In this document: positions 1-8,977 of the stretch, one piece after another
Layout of the letters: the number at the start of each line of letters is the position of its first letter
Position numbering within the stretch: position 1 is the stretch's first letter
The notes under the pieces: model-generated
Told to the model about the DNA's origin: nothing
The model's input: the letters and a program-made list of their open reading frames with translations, nothing else
Database searches by the model: none
Assembly: GCA_964560355.1 (NCBI GenBank)
Contig: CAZLLI010000014.1
Span: 1 to 44,281, forward strand
DNA from: JAKEHA01 sp964560355
GTDB taxonomy: Bacteria > Krumholzibacteriota > Krumholzibacteriia > WVZY01 > JAKEHA01
Direction: 5' to 3'
Length of the DNA stretch: 44,281 nt
Made by a program: the position numbers and the translations under genes

Positions 1-2
1 TC

Positions 3-746
3 GAGACCGAAGGACGTTACTTCGGAACCGTGCTCGTGTTCGAAGACGTCACCGAGCTCATCCAGTCCAAGAAGCTCTCGGCGTGGGTGGAAATGGCGCG
101 CCAGATCGCGCACGAGATCAAGAATCCGCTCACGCCCATTCGCATCTCGACCCAATTCATGCGGCGCGCGTACGAGCAAAAGCCGGAGGACTTCGAGCGC
201 GTGTTCAAGGAAGGCACCGAGACCATCATGCACCAGGTCGACGTGCTGAAACGCATCGCGAGCGAATTCTCGTCGTACGGGCGCATGCAGCAGCTCGACG
301 TCAAGCCGCAAGCGGTCGACCCGCTCGTGCGCCGTATCGTCGAGCCGTACGAGCGCAACACCTCGGGCATTCGCGTCGTGTACGAGAACGGGGCGTCGAG
401 CGCGCGCGTCATGGCGGACGCGGAAGCAGTACGAAAAATCTGCGCGAACCTGATCGAGAATGCGATGGAGGCGATGGGGCAAAGGGGCGGCGAACTGCAC
501 GTGCGCTGCGCGGAGACCACGAACGAAGGCGCGCCTGCGATTCGCGTGAGCTTCCGCGACACCGGGCCGGGAATCAACGAAGAGGCGTCGCGCCGCTTGT
601 TCGAGCCGTACTTCTCGACCAAAACCACGGGGACGGGGTTGGGACTCGCGATTTGTCGCACGCTCTCGCGCGAAATGGGCGGCGATGTCACGGTGGAGAA
701 CGTCGACGGGGGAGTCGAAGCGGCGCTGGTCCTGCGCCGCGCGTAG
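3..746 (+). CDS. NtrY-like sensor histidine kinase, C-terminal part (5' end outside window)
   Basis: The reading frame is open from the first bases, so the gene starts upstream of the window. What remains is the end of a PAS-like segment (VLVFEDVTEL) followed by a full kinase core. The H-box reads RQIAHEIKNPLTP with the phospho-accepting His codon at 111-113. The N-box is NLIENAMEAMG, G1 is DTGPGI, and the F/G2 boxes are FEPYFSTKTTGTGLGLAI. The direct PAS-to-HisKA junction and the H-box are typical of NtrY, which senses nitrogen or redox state from the membrane and phosphorylates NtrX. The input half and any ntrX partner are not visible, so the NtrY label rests on the kinase core alone. The gene ends 4 bases before the stop of a convergent gene, so the two transcripts must overlap unless termination occurs inside the coding regions. 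Confidence 0.85.
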   Translation, partial: ETEGRYFGTVLVFEDVTELIQSKKLSAWVEMARQIAHEIKNPLTPIRISTQFMRRAYEQKPEDFERVFKEGTETIMHQVDVLKRIASEFSSYGRMQQLDVKPQAVDPLVRRIVEPYERNTSGIRVVYENGASSARVMADAEAVRKICANLIENAMEAMGQRGGELHVRCAETTNEGAPAIRVSFRDTGPGINEEASRRLFEPYFSTKTTGTGLGLAICRTLSREMGGDVTVENVDGGVEAALVLRRA

Positions 747-750
747 ACTA

Positions 751-1701
751 CTACTTCGCCTTCTTCTTTTCTCCGCCCTTGGGCGGATCCTTGATGATGT
801 CTTTGAACTTCGGGGGCGAATCGTTCTTGTCGGACGGCTTGCCCGCCGATCCCGACCTGCCCTTCATCTTGCCCGATCCGCCCGACGACGTCGGCTCGCC
901 CGGATTCGTTAGCACAGGCACCACGTTCACCGATCCGCCCGGCGGCGCGGGAGCAACCGTGCTGACCGGGAGGGGCTGGGGCGCGAGCATTTGCAGCTGC
1001 TGGTAGTTGACCGGCTCCAGCGTGCGTCCCGCCAGCCGCTCCGCTTGTTTCAAATCGAGGGGAGCGCGTCTCACGGTCTTGTCCGAGATACCGGGCTTGA
1101 ATTTCGGATCCTTGCGATGAGCGGCAAGGTGGGTCTCTTTGAACTTCGCGACCGGGATCGTGATCCACGGAGTGTCGTCGCCGTAGTCCCACGGATACGC
1201 GTAGTCGTGTTCGCAGGGCGGCGGTGTGGGACACCACGCGATGAAGTCGTCCCACTGAATCCATTCGCAGCGCGTCGGGTTCCACGACGTGTCGGGAACC
1301 CACACCCACCCGAGCGTGATGTCTTCGACCCAGTAGCCGTAGTTGTACGGAGTCGATCCGAAGGGATCGGTGGAGATCCACATCCAACCGTGGACGGTCC
1401 ACTCCCAGTGGCCTTCCAGCATCGGTGCCCACACCAGCGACACGATCGGACGCCACACCCAACCGAACGGCTCGAGCCAGTACCACGACCCGAAGCCCCC
1501 CAAGTCGGCGAACATGTCGAGGCTGTCGGCGGGCGACCACGCGTCGTCGGTGGCGATGAATTCGATGGGTTCCGACTCGGGTTCGTCGGTTGGTTCGAAG
1601 ACGGGCTCTTCGCGCGCAACTTCGCCGAGGAGCTCGCGGTCGTACGTGCACGACGCGAGTAGAAGCGTGGCGATGGAAACTGCGACCCAGCTCGTTCTCA
1701 T
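751..1701 (-). CDS. DUF6600-type tryptophan-rich lipoprotein, copy A
   Basis: A 316-residue protein starting MRTSWVAVS, with a lipoprotein signal ending LLLASC, so it is probably lipid-anchored on the periplasmic side or outer membrane. The middle is extremely Trp/Tyr-rich, with repeated GxWxW units such as HGWMWIS and LGWVWVP, and a YNYGYW motif. This is the hallmark of DUF6600 (FecR-associated) proteins of unknown function. The C-terminal third is low-complexity Pro/Gly/Ser, ending in a Lys-rich tail. The start at 1701 is preceded by a strong Shine-Dalgarno GGAGGAG, and a longer upstream frame lacks one. It lies 56 bases downstream of a close paralogue on the same strand and is probably co-transcribed with it. 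Function unknown; a cell-surface structural or carbohydrate-contact role is only a guess. Confidence 0.85.
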   Translation of the reverse strand: MRTSWVAVSIATLLLASCTYDRELLGEVAREEPVFEPTDEPESEPIEFIATDDAWSPADSLDMFADLGGFGSWYWLEPFGWVWRPIVSLVWAPMLEGHWEWTVHGWMWISTDPFGSTPYNYGYWVEDITLGWVWVPDTSWNPTRCEWIQWDDFIAWCPTPPPCEHDYAYPWDYGDDTPWITIPVAKFKETHLAAHRKDPKFKPGISDKTVRRAPLDLKQAERLAGRTLEPVNYQQLQMLAPQPLPVSTVAPAPPGGSVNVVPVLTNPGEPTSSGGSGKMKGRSGSAGKPSDKNDSPPKFKDIIKDPPKGGEKKKAK

Positions 1702-1757
1702 GGAACTCCTCCAGATCGGGGTCGGCACACCAGGGGAGGAATCAAGTATACAGCAAA

Positions 1758-2765
1758 CTATCCCTTCCCGCCGTCCTTCTTTTCTCCGGTCTTCGACTTG
1801 CCGTCGTCCTTCTTGTCGCCCTTCGATTTCTCGGCTTCCTTCTCCTTGAACTTGGGCGGCGTTTCCTTCTTCGCTGGCGGCGGCGACGATTTCCCCTTCG
1901 ACTGCGAATCGTCGACGTTGCCGCCCGTGTCGCCGGACTTCGACCCCGAGCTGGGCGGCACCTTCACCTTGGTGCGCGACTGCGCGCGGTGTTCGTCGAC
2001 GATCGCTTGTTCTTGCGTGGGCAGCACGACGCGAGTGAGTTCGCGCGAACCCACCATCGATCGGTCGAGCTGCATGTCGACGACCTTGATCGTGCGACCC
2101 GTGCCGCGTTCGATGACGTTGACATCGGGCGCGGCGCGGCGCAGCGTGCGGTCGGTGGTGCCGGACTTGTACTTGGGCGTGATGCGCGCGCGCACGATGT
2201 CGGTGTTCTTGAATTTGGGGAGCGGCACCGCGACCCACGGGTCGCCGCGGTTGTCCCACGGATCGCCGTAGTGAATTCCCGGCGGCGGCAACGGTGCCCA
2301 GCAGATGGTGTCGTCCCACCAGGTCCATTCGCAGCGCACGGGCTCCCACGCGTAGTCGGGCACCCACACCCATCCGAGCGTGAAGTCGTTGACCCAAAAA
2401 CCGTAGTTGTAAACGGCCCAGCCGAAGGGATCGTAGGAGACCCACATCCAGCCGTATGACGACCACACCCAGTGGCCGTAAACCATCGGCGCCCAATCCG
2501 CGACGACGACCGGTCGCCATACCATCCCGTAGGGATAGAGCTCGTACCAGCTACCATAGAAGCGAAGGTCGTCGAACATCGCGAGCGAATCCGCCGGCGC
2601 GAGCGGCGCCTCCGTAATCTCGTTCGCGACCTCTTCGGGCTCGGCGTTGCGAACCTCGGCGGGGGTCAGAGGGGCGGGTTCGCCGAGGAGCTCGGGGTCC
2701 GGACCGCCGCATCCGATGAGGACCGCGAGGCCGACCGCGTAAGCGAGCCAACTGTTTCGAATCAT
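1758..2765 (-). CDS. DUF6600-type tryptophan-rich lipoprotein, copy B
   Basis: A 335-residue paralogue of the next gene downstream. It begins MIRNSWLAYAVGLAVLIGCGG, a classical lipobox ending in Cys. The same core follows: FYGSWYELYPYGMVWRP, GHWVW, YGWMW, VYNYGFW and LGWVWVPD. A C-terminal half of about 150 residues is polar and ends in a Lys/Asp/Gly repeat-like tail. The start at 2765 has AGGAAG about ten bases upstream. A 38-residue in-frame extension to 2879 has no signal peptide and was rejected. A plausible promoter lies at 2839-2867. This gene leads the two-gene DUF6600 transcript. The tandem pair suggests duplication with both copies kept; their cores align well and their tails do not. 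Function unknown. Confidence 0.85.
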   Translation of the reverse strand: MIRNSWLAYAVGLAVLIGCGGPDPELLGEPAPLTPAEVRNAEPEEVANEITEAPLAPADSLAMFDDLRFYGSWYELYPYGMVWRPVVVADWAPMVYGHWVWSSYGWMWVSYDPFGWAVYNYGFWVNDFTLGWVWVPDYAWEPVRCEWTWWDDTICWAPLPPPGIHYGDPWDNRGDPWVAVPLPKFKNTDIVRARITPKYKSGTTDRTLRRAAPDVNVIERGTGRTIKVVDMQLDRSMVGSRELTRVVLPTQEQAIVDEHRAQSRTKVKVPPSSGSKSGDTGGNVDDSQSKGKSSPPPAKKETPPKFKEKEAEKSKGDKKDDGKSKTGEKKDGGKG

Positions 2766-2838
2766 TGCCGTATGCTTCCTATCGGGGAGGGTGAGGCCGG
2801 AGAATTCCAGGCACCCCGTGCATGCCTCCGGCGTTTGA

Positions 2839-2867
2839 ATACTAGGCAGCGCGTCAGGGGCACGCAA
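2839..2867 (-). promoter_or_regulatory. Promoter for the DUF6600 lipoprotein pair
   Basis: Read on the minus strand, a -35 TTGCGT (2867-2862) is followed after exactly 17 bases by a -10 TAGTAT (2844-2839). Transcription would start near 2832 and give a leader of about 67 bases before the ATG at 2765. The same TTGCGT-17-TANNNT arrangement appears at two other sites in the window. Confidence 0.5.
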
Positions 2868-2914
2868 CGTGCAAGTCATTATGGAGGGGACGCCTTCGCG
2901 AGGGGGCCCGCCCT

Positions 2915-2943
2915 TTGCGTTCGCGCAGTTAAGTAACTATAAT
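2915..2943 (+). promoter_or_regulatory. Promoter of the DUF4159-DUF4175-TPR operon
   Basis: TTGCGT at 2915-2920, a 17-base spacer, then a perfect TATAAT at 2938-2943 in an AT-rich patch of otherwise GC-rich DNA. The predicted start of transcription near 2950 falls just inside the longest reading frame of the next gene. That argues for one of its internal start codons. Confidence 0.6.
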
Positions 2944-2945
2944 GG

Positions 2946-3686
2946 ATGACAGCGAGTTATCTAATGCGGATGGGACTTCGAAGCATGCGAACGGGCTGGG
3001 GCTTGGCGGCGATCCTGACGGGCGCCCTGCTCGTGCCGCGCCCGGGGGTCGCGCAGACCGCGAAGGGCGACCCCGCCGAAGAGTATGGAGTGCGCGTCGC
3101 GCGCGTGAAGTACGGCGGCGGCGGCGACTGGTACAACAATCCGTCGTCGATTCCCAACCTACTCACCGAATTCGAGCGCCGCACCGGCGTGCGCACGGTC
3201 AAGAGCGAGAAGGTGCTCGCCATCACCGACGAAAACCTGCGCGCCTATCCGTTCTTGTACATGACGGGGCACGGCACCATCAAGCTCACGAGCGAAGAGC
3301 GCGACGTGTTGCGCGCGTACTTGGAAGACGGCGGCTTCTTGTTTATCAATGACAGCTACGGCTTCGACCAGTCGGTGCGCGCGATGGTACGCGACTTGTT
3401 TCCGGAACGCGCGTTCGAAGAGTTGCCCAACAGCCATCCCATCTATCACAGCTTTTACGATCTCCCCGGGCTTCCGAAGATCCACGAGCACGACAAGAAG
3501 GCTCCGCAGGGTTTCGGCGTCACCATCGACGACCGCCTGGTCATTTACTACGTCTACGAATCCGACATCGGCGACGGCCTCGCGGACCCGGAGGTCCACC
3601 ACGACACTCCGGAAAAGCGCGAGCTGGCGGCGAAGATGGCGGTCAACGTGCTCATGTATGCCATCACGCAAAACGTGATGATGTAG
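2946..3686 (+). CDS. DUF4159 domain secreted protein
   Basis: A 246-residue protein with an N-terminal signal (GLAAILTGALLVPRPGVAQ) and a DUF4159 domain from about residue 40. Features typical of the family are VARVKYGGGGDWYNNPSS near the start, then LYMTGHG, LRAYLEDGGFLFINDSYG and a final stretch with DIGDGLADPEVHHD. DUF4159 folds like a glutamine-amidotransferase-type flavodoxin sheet, and its biochemical role is unknown. It is usually found beside MoxR/DUF58/VWA or DUF4175 genes. The longest start (2946) lies only 2 bases after a perfect -10 box, so ATG 2964 or ATG 2985 is more likely if that promoter is real. All three keep the signal peptide. It is the first gene of a four-gene operon, with DUF4175 10 bases downstream. 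Confidence 0.88.
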   Translation: MTASYLMRMGLRSMRTGWGLAAILTGALLVPRPGVAQTAKGDPAEEYGVRVARVKYGGGGDWYNNPSSIPNLLTEFERRTGVRTVKSEKVLAITDENLRAYPFLYMTGHGTIKLTSEERDVLRAYLEDGGFLFINDSYGFDQSVRAMVRDLFPERAFEELPNSHPIYHSFYDLPGLPKIHEHDKKAPQGFGVTIDDRLVIYYVYESDIGDGLADPEVHHDTPEKRELAAKMAVNVLMYAITQNVMM

Positions 3687-3696
3687 AGGACGAACG

Positions 3697-6600
3697 ATGA
3701 GCGGGCACGACACTCTGCGCGGATATCTTCGCTCCATCTTGCTGCGCACCGCCGCGCTCCACGCCGCTTCGGGCATGGTGTCGTTCCTGGCCGCGGTGTC
3801 GTGGGTGATGCTCGCGGTGGTGATCTGGACCGCCGCGGTGCACACGCCGAGCCTCGCCGCGTCGACGTGGGTCGCGCGCGCGGTGATTGCGCTGGCCGCG
3901 CTCCTGTTCGGCTACTTCGTGGTGTGGCCGATCGCGCGCATGCCGCGCTTGAACCACCTCGCCGCCGAGATCGAACGCCGCCAAGACTTGCAAGAGATGG
4001 TGCGCGCGGGCTTCGAGTTTTCGCGCGACGACGCCGCGTCGCGCAAGTATTCGCCCGAGCTGGTCAAGGAAGTCATCCGGCAAGCGCTCGAGAAGCTCTC
4101 GGGCTTGCAGGTGCGCTCGATCTTCCTGAACCGCCGCGACGTCGCGCTGGCGCCGCTCGCGCTCGCGGGCCTCGCCGTGCTGCTGGGCGTCGCGCTGTTC
4201 AAGCCCTCGGTCGTGACCGAAGCGGGTCGTCGCGTGTTCGCGCCCGAAGAAGTCGCGGCGCTCCCGCACCGGCCCAACATCTACGCGCAGCCCGGCAACG
4301 TCACCGTGCTGGCCGGTTCCGACGTCACCGTGAGCGGGCTCGACCTCGGGCGCACCGACCTCCCGGTCGAGATCGCGTTCAATCTTTCCAACGATTTCTG
4401 GCAGAGCGAAGCCACCACGCGCACGGCCGGCGTCGCCTACGCGGACGCCGCGTTCGACCGCTACGACTACACGTTCCACGACATTCGCAACTCGACGTCG
4501 TACCGATTCAAAGTGGGCGACTACACCAGCCCGACCTACACCATCACGGTCGTGCACGAACCGATTCTCACCGACGTGCGCGTGACGCTGACGCCGCCCG
4601 CGTACACGGGTGAGCCGGCGACGACGCTCGACCAGAGCGCGGGCAACATCCAGGCGCTCGAGGGCACCAAGGTCAAGGTCGAAGCGCGCAGCAACAACGC
4701 GCTGCGCGCCGCGTGGGTGCAGTTCGACGAGAAGCCCAAGCAGCCGGCGCCGTTCACCGGTCGCGACATCGCGTTCGACTTCGCCGCGCTCGCCGACGGG
4801 CGCTACCGCGTGCTGCTCGAAGACTCGCTGGGATTCGCGACGCGCGACCCGCTCACCTACACGGTCGAAGTGTTCCAGGATCGCGCGCCCACCGTCGACG
4901 TGCTGGAGCCGGGCGAAGACATCGCCATGCCGCGCACGCAGACGGTCGACGTGGGCTTCGTGGCTGCCGACGACTACGGGATCGCGCGCGCGTCGCTCGA
5001 GTGGCGCAAGGTCGGCGACGAATCGTTCCGCGTGCAGAACCTCCCGCTCGCCGACCAGCGCAACAAGCGGGAGGTCGCGGTCGCGCACCGCTGGGACCTG
5101 TCGGGCGTGCAGCTGTTCCCTGGCAATTCGATCGAGTACTTCGTCGAAGTGGCGGACAACAACACGGTGACAGGGCCTGGCATCGCCCGCAGCCGACTGT
5201 TCCGCCTCACCGTGCCGACCATCGGCGAGATCTACGACAGCGCGCGCGAGCAGGAGACGGCGCGCGCGGAGACGATGAACAGCGCGATCGAGGACAGCCG
5301 CAAGCTGAGCGAGCAGCTCGACAAGCTCCAGCGCGAGTACACCAAGACCGAGAAGATGGACTGGTCGCAGAAGAAGGAGCTGGACCGCGCGGCGGAGACG
5401 CAGAAGGACGTCGCGCAGAAACTGGGCGAAGTGAAGGAGTCGCTCGACAAGACGCTGCGCGAGCTGTCCGACAACGAGATGACGTCGCAGCAGATCGGCG
5501 ACAAGCTGGAAGAGATTCGCAAGCTCATGGACGAGATCAACTCGGACGAGCTCAACAAGTACATGGACGACCTCAAGAAGGCCATGGAGAACATGAGCCC
5601 GGACCAGATTCGCCAGGCGCTGGAGAACATGCAGCTCAACACCAAGGAGATGCTGGAGCGCCTCGAGCGCACCGCGAGTCTCCTGCGTGAGCTGCAGAAA
5701 GAGCAGCGCATGGAGGAATTGGTGCGCCAGACGCAGGACCTGATGGAGAAGCAGGCCGACTTGAACCAGAAGACGAGCGACGCGTCGGAGAAGGATTCCG
5801 ACAAAATGGGCGACCTCTCGCGCCAGCAGGACGAACTGGCCAAGCAAGCGGAAGCCATGAAGAAGAACGCGGAGTCGATGCAGCAGCAAATGGACGACGC
5901 CGGCGCCAAGCAAGAGCTGCAAGAAATGTCGGAGGAGATGCAGAAGGACGGCCCGCAGCAGAACATGGAGCAGGCGTCGCAGGATCTCCAGAACCAGCAG
6001 AAGCAGTCGGCGCAGCAGCAGCAGCAAGAAGCGATGGAAAAGATGGTGAGCCTGTTCAAGCGCGCGACCAAGGCGCAACAGATGCAGTCGCAGGCCCAGG
6101 GCCAGAAGATGGCGCAGAACTTCCAGAAGTTCGCGAAGCAAACGCTGGAGCTGTCGCACCGGCAGGAGTCGCTGGCGGGGACGCTCAAGGAGTCGAACAG
6201 CAGCGAGGCCGAGCAGAGCGTCCAGGATATTTCGACCGAGCAGCTCTCCTACTTGCAAGCGACGGAGAAAGTCGCGAACGAGATCAACAAGATCGCGAGC
6301 GTGTCGCTGGGCGTGTCGCCGGTACTCTTGAAGTCGCTGGGCGACGCCATCGACCGCATGCAAAGCTCGATGATGTTCATGGAGCAGGACAAGCCCTACA
6401 TGTCGACGGCCCCCGCGCACAACGCGGTCGAGTCGCTGAACGAAGCCACCATCGAGATGCTGCGCAGCGCGCAGAATTGCCAGCAAGGGCAGGGCGGAGG
6501 GTCGCAGGCGCAGCAGATGCTGCAGATGATGATCCCGCAGCAGCAGGACATCGTGCGCGAGACACAGGCCATGATGCAGATGCGCATGACGGAAGAGGCG

Positions 6601-7068
6601 CTGCGCCAGCAGCGGCAGGCGCAGATGGATCGTCTCGCGGGACAGCAGCGCTCGCTGCAAGACATCGCGAAGCAGATCGAAGAGTCGGCGAAGGGCAACC
6701 GCGAAAAGCTGGGCAGCCTCGACCGCACCATCCAAGACATGGAGGCGGTGGTCGACGCGCTCCAGCGCGGCGATCTCAACGACGACCTGGTCAACAAAGA
6801 GCAGCGCATCTTGAGCCGCCTGCTCGACGCCGAGCGCTCGGTGCACACGCGCGACTACGAGAAGCGGCGCGAGAGCGTGTCGGCCGAAGACGTGTTCTCG
6901 AAGAGCCTGGGCCGGCGCCCCGAAGGCGCCGACGCGCAGACCCTGCGCGACGAGATCCAGCGCGCGATGCAGCTCAAGGCCCCGGGCGAATTCGAAGACC
7001 TCATTCGCATGTACTTCCGCGCGCTCGCCGACGAAGCGCCGGCGCCGTCCGCGCCCCGGAGTCCGTAG
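3697..7068 (+). CDS. DUF4175-family membrane protein with giant coiled coil
   Basis: An 1123-residue protein. Two hydrophobic segments lie near the N-terminus (about residues 25-48 and 58-78) and a third around 150-165. A beta-rich, Ig-like region (about 190-510) contains TLTPPAYTGEPAT, the family signature. From about 515 to 1010 the protein is an almost uninterrupted coiled coil, very rich in Gln, Glu, Lys and Met. This matches DUF4175 proteins, which are inner-membrane-anchored with a large periplasmic domain and unknown function. A clear GAGGAC ribosome site precedes ATG 3697. The gene sits between DUF4159 (10 bases upstream) and a TPR gene (1 base downstream), so the products are probably made together and may form an envelope complex. 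The glutamine-rich stretch creates CAG-repeat-like DNA around 5.9-6.1 kb. Confidence 0.88.
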   Translation: MSGHDTLRGYLRSILLRTAALHAASGMVSFLAAVSWVMLAVVIWTAAVHTPSLAASTWVARAVIALAALLFGYFVVWPIARMPRLNHLAAEIERRQDLQEMVRAGFEFSRDDAASRKYSPELVKEVIRQALEKLSGLQVRSIFLNRRDVALAPLALAGLAVLLGVALFKPSVVTEAGRRVFAPEEVAALPHRPNIYAQPGNVTVLAGSDVTVSGLDLGRTDLPVEIAFNLSNDFWQSEATTRTAGVAYADAAFDRYDYTFHDIRNSTSYRFKVGDYTSPTYTITVVHEPILTDVRVTLTPPAYTGEPATTLDQSAGNIQALEGTKVKVEARSNNALRAAWVQFDEKPKQPAPFTGRDIAFDFAALADGRYRVLLEDSLGFATRDPLTYTVEVFQDRAPTVDVLEPGEDIAMPRTQTVDVGFVAADDYGIARASLEWRKVGDESFRVQNLPLADQRNKREVAVAHRWDLSGVQLFPGNSIEYFVEVADNNTVTGPGIARSRLFRLTVPTIGEIYDSAREQETARAETMNSAIEDSRKLSEQLDKLQREYTKTEKMDWSQKKELDRAAETQKDVAQKLGEVKESLDKTLRELSDNEMTSQQIGDKLEEIRKLMDEINSDELNKYMDDLKKAMENMSPDQIRQALENMQLNTKEMLERLERTASLLRELQKEQRMEELVRQTQDLMEKQADLNQKTSDASEKDSDKMGDLSRQQDELAKQAEAMKKNAESMQQQMDDAGAKQELQEMSEEMQKDGPQQNMEQASQDLQNQQKQSAQQQQQEAMEKMVSLFKRATKAQQMQSQAQGQKMAQNFQKFAKQTLELSHRQESLAGTLKESNSSEAEQSVQDISTEQLSYLQATEKVANEINKIASVSLGVSPVLLKSLGDAIDRMQSSMMFMEQDKPYMSTAPAHNAVESLNEATIEMLRSAQNCQQGQGGGSQAQQMLQMMIPQQQDIVRETQAMMQMRMTEEALRQQRQAQMDRLAGQQRSLQDIAKQIEESAKGNREKLGSLDRTIQDMEAVVDALQRGDLNDDLVNKEQRILSRLLDAERSVHTRDYEKRRESVSAEDVFSKSLGRRPEGADAQTLRDEIQRAMQLKAPGEFEDLIRMYFRALADEAPAPSAPRSP

Positions 7069-7069
7069 C

Positions 7070-8977
7070 GTGCGCACCCGCGTCGTCATGGGGGCGATGG
7101 TGCTCGTCGTCATCGCGACGGGCGTGTTCGCGCAGGAACAGCAGCGCGCGCGCCAGCCGTTTCCCGCCGACGCCTTCAGCGTGAGCGGCGACGTGCTGGA
7201 AGCGACGCGCCTGCTCGCCGTCAATCCGCAAGCCGGCATCAAGCTCTTGCACGAGCTCAACGCGCGCTATCCCGGCCGCGACGACATCCTCGCGCGCCTG
7301 GGCTACGGCATGCAGGTGGTGGGCGACGCCGATTCCGCCGCGTACTACTACAAGGCCGCGCTCGACGCCAACCCGCTCAACCTCGACGCCGGCAAATCGC
7401 TGGGGTCGATCTACTTCGCCGCGGGCAAGGAGCGGGAAGCGATGCAGGTGTTCGACCGCCTGCTGCAGGCCAACAATTATAGTGTCGGCGCCTACAAGAT
7501 GGTGGGTGGGGCGCTCCGCGACTTGGGCCGCGTCGACGACGCCATCGCCATCCTCGAGCAGGGGCGCGCCAAGTCGAAGAAGAACTCCGCGCTCACGCTC
7601 GAGATCGCGAGCCTGTACAAACAGTCGGGCGACAACAAGCGCGCCATGGACGAGTACTTCACCTACGCGTCCACTGACGCGCGCACATATCGCTTCGCGC
7701 GCGAGAAGATGCTGGAGGTCCTGCGCGACGCCGGCAAGGACGAAACCGCCATCGTCGCGTACCTAAGGACACGCGCCGACGCGCGCGGCACCGGCAGCTT
7801 CGCGGCGTCCGACGTGCTGGCCGCGTACTATCTGCAGAAGGGCCAGCTCGAGAGCGCGCTCGAAATGGGGCTGCGCGCCGACGAGAACGACACCTCCGAC
7901 GGCAACACGCTGCTCGTGCTCACCGACGAAGCGCTCGCCCGCGCGAGCACGCAGCCGCGCGACGCGCGCGCGCGCTACCTCGACCTCGCGCTGCGCGCCT
8001 CCGAGTCGTACGTGAAGAATCACCCCAACGCACCCGGCCTCGACCGCGCGATGTTTTCGCTCGCCGGCGTCTACGCCGAACTCGGCTCGGGCGCGAACCC
8101 CGCGCTCACCGCGGCCGACCGCACCGCGTACCTCGAGCGCGCGGTCGCGCAATACGCCGACGTGTCGAAGCATTTCGGCGGGTCGGACCTCGCCGAGCGC
8201 GCGTACATCGAGCGCGGCGACGTCCTCTTGTACAAACTCAAGCGCCCCGACGACGCGCTCACCGCGTATCGCTCGGGTGCCGTCAACTCGCGACGCATGG
8301 GCGGCGAGTACGCGGGCCGCATCGCGCAGGTGTTCATCGGCACCGGTCGCGTGAAGGATGCGGAGAACTACCTCGCGCAGCTCTCGCGCACGAGCAACGC
8401 GGAGCTCGCGCAGGCGGGTCAGTACTATACCGGCCTCTATCTCGCGACGCAGCAGAAGTACACGCTCGCGAAAGACACGCTGACCTCGCTCGCGGAAGGG
8501 AATCCCGGCTCCGCGTTCACCAACGACGCCATCGAAGAGGCGTGGATCATCGAAGAGGGCATGCAGCTCAAGTCGCCCGCGCTCGACGACTTCGTCGCCG
8601 CGCAGAAGGCGTCGATGGTGGGCGACACCACCGCGATGGTGTCGAAGCTGCAGGCGGTGGTCGGTCGCGAAGCGCACGACCCCCTGCGCCCGCGCGCGCT
8701 GCAGCGGCTCGGCCTCATTTTCTTCGACCAGGGCAGCTACGACGCCGCGCTCGGCGTCTTGCAAACCTATCTGAAGGACTATCCAAAAAACGACGAGTGC
8801 GCCGAAGTGACGCGCGACGTCGGCCGGGTGTACGAGGTGGGGCTCGGCCGCTACGAGGAGGCGCTCAAGCAGTACGAAAGCATCCTGCTCCAGTACCCCG
8901 ACTACGCCATGCTCGACGACGTACGCCGCGACGTGACGCGCGTGCGCGCGCTCGTGAAGGGGTCGTATGCGCCGTAG
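7070..8977 (+). CDS. Secreted tetratricopeptide-repeat protein
   Basis: A 635-residue protein starting with GTG, with a signal peptide (VMGAMVLVVIATGVFAQ) and TPR-like helical pairs through most of its length. Examples are LARLGYGMQVVGDADSAAYY and DNPLNL-type turns near residues 80-130, and SYDAALGVLQTYLKDYP with YEEALKQYESILLQYPDY near 555-620. The C-terminal repeats resemble BamD/YbgF-type outer-membrane assembly TPRs. TPRs are protein-binding scaffolds, so it probably bridges the DUF4175 and amidotransferase-like products in the periplasm (inference from the operon). The start lies 1 base after the DUF4175 stop, with GGAG upstream inside that gene. The 3' end overlaps the next gene by 11 bases, indicating translational coupling. 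Confidence 0.85.
   Translation: MRTRVVMGAMVLVVIATGVFAQEQQRARQPFPADAFSVSGDVLEATRLLAVNPQAGIKLLHELNARYPGRDDILARLGYGMQVVGDADSAAYYYKAALDANPLNLDAGKSLGSIYFAAGKEREAMQVFDRLLQANNYSVGAYKMVGGALRDLGRVDDAIAILEQGRAKSKKNSALTLEIASLYKQSGDNKRAMDEYFTYASTDARTYRFAREKMLEVLRDAGKDETAIVAYLRTRADARGTGSFAASDVLAAYYLQKGQLESALEMGLRADENDTSDGNTLLVLTDEALARASTQPRDARARYLDLALRASESYVKNHPNAPGLDRAMFSLAGVYAELGSGANPALTAADRTAYLERAVAQYADVSKHFGGSDLAERAYIERGDVLLYKLKRPDDALTAYRSGAVNSRRMGGEYAGRIAQVFIGTGRVKDAENYLAQLSRTSNAELAQAGQYYTGLYLATQQKYTLAKDTLTSLAEGNPGSAFTNDAIEEAWIIEEGMQLKSPALDDFVAAQKASMVGDTTAMVSKLQAVVGREAHDPLRPRALQRLGLIFFDQGSYDAALGVLQTYLKDYPKNDECAEVTRDVGRVYEVGLGRYEEALKQYESILLQYPDYAMLDDVRRDVTRVRALVKGSYAP

Noticed and set aside
5860..6160. 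Apparent CAG-type repeat array
   Set aside because: These are glutamine, glutamate and methionine codons of the DUF4175 coiled coil. Spacing is irregular and there is no spacer-repeat structure, so it is neither CRISPR nor a satellite.
3664..7260. Open frame of 1198 codons on the minus strand opposite the DUF4175 gene
   Set aside because: It is a shadow of GC-rich codon bias and the CAG/GAG-rich coiled coil: Leu/Arg/His-rich, no recognisable domain, no ribosome site. The plus-strand gene has clear family features.
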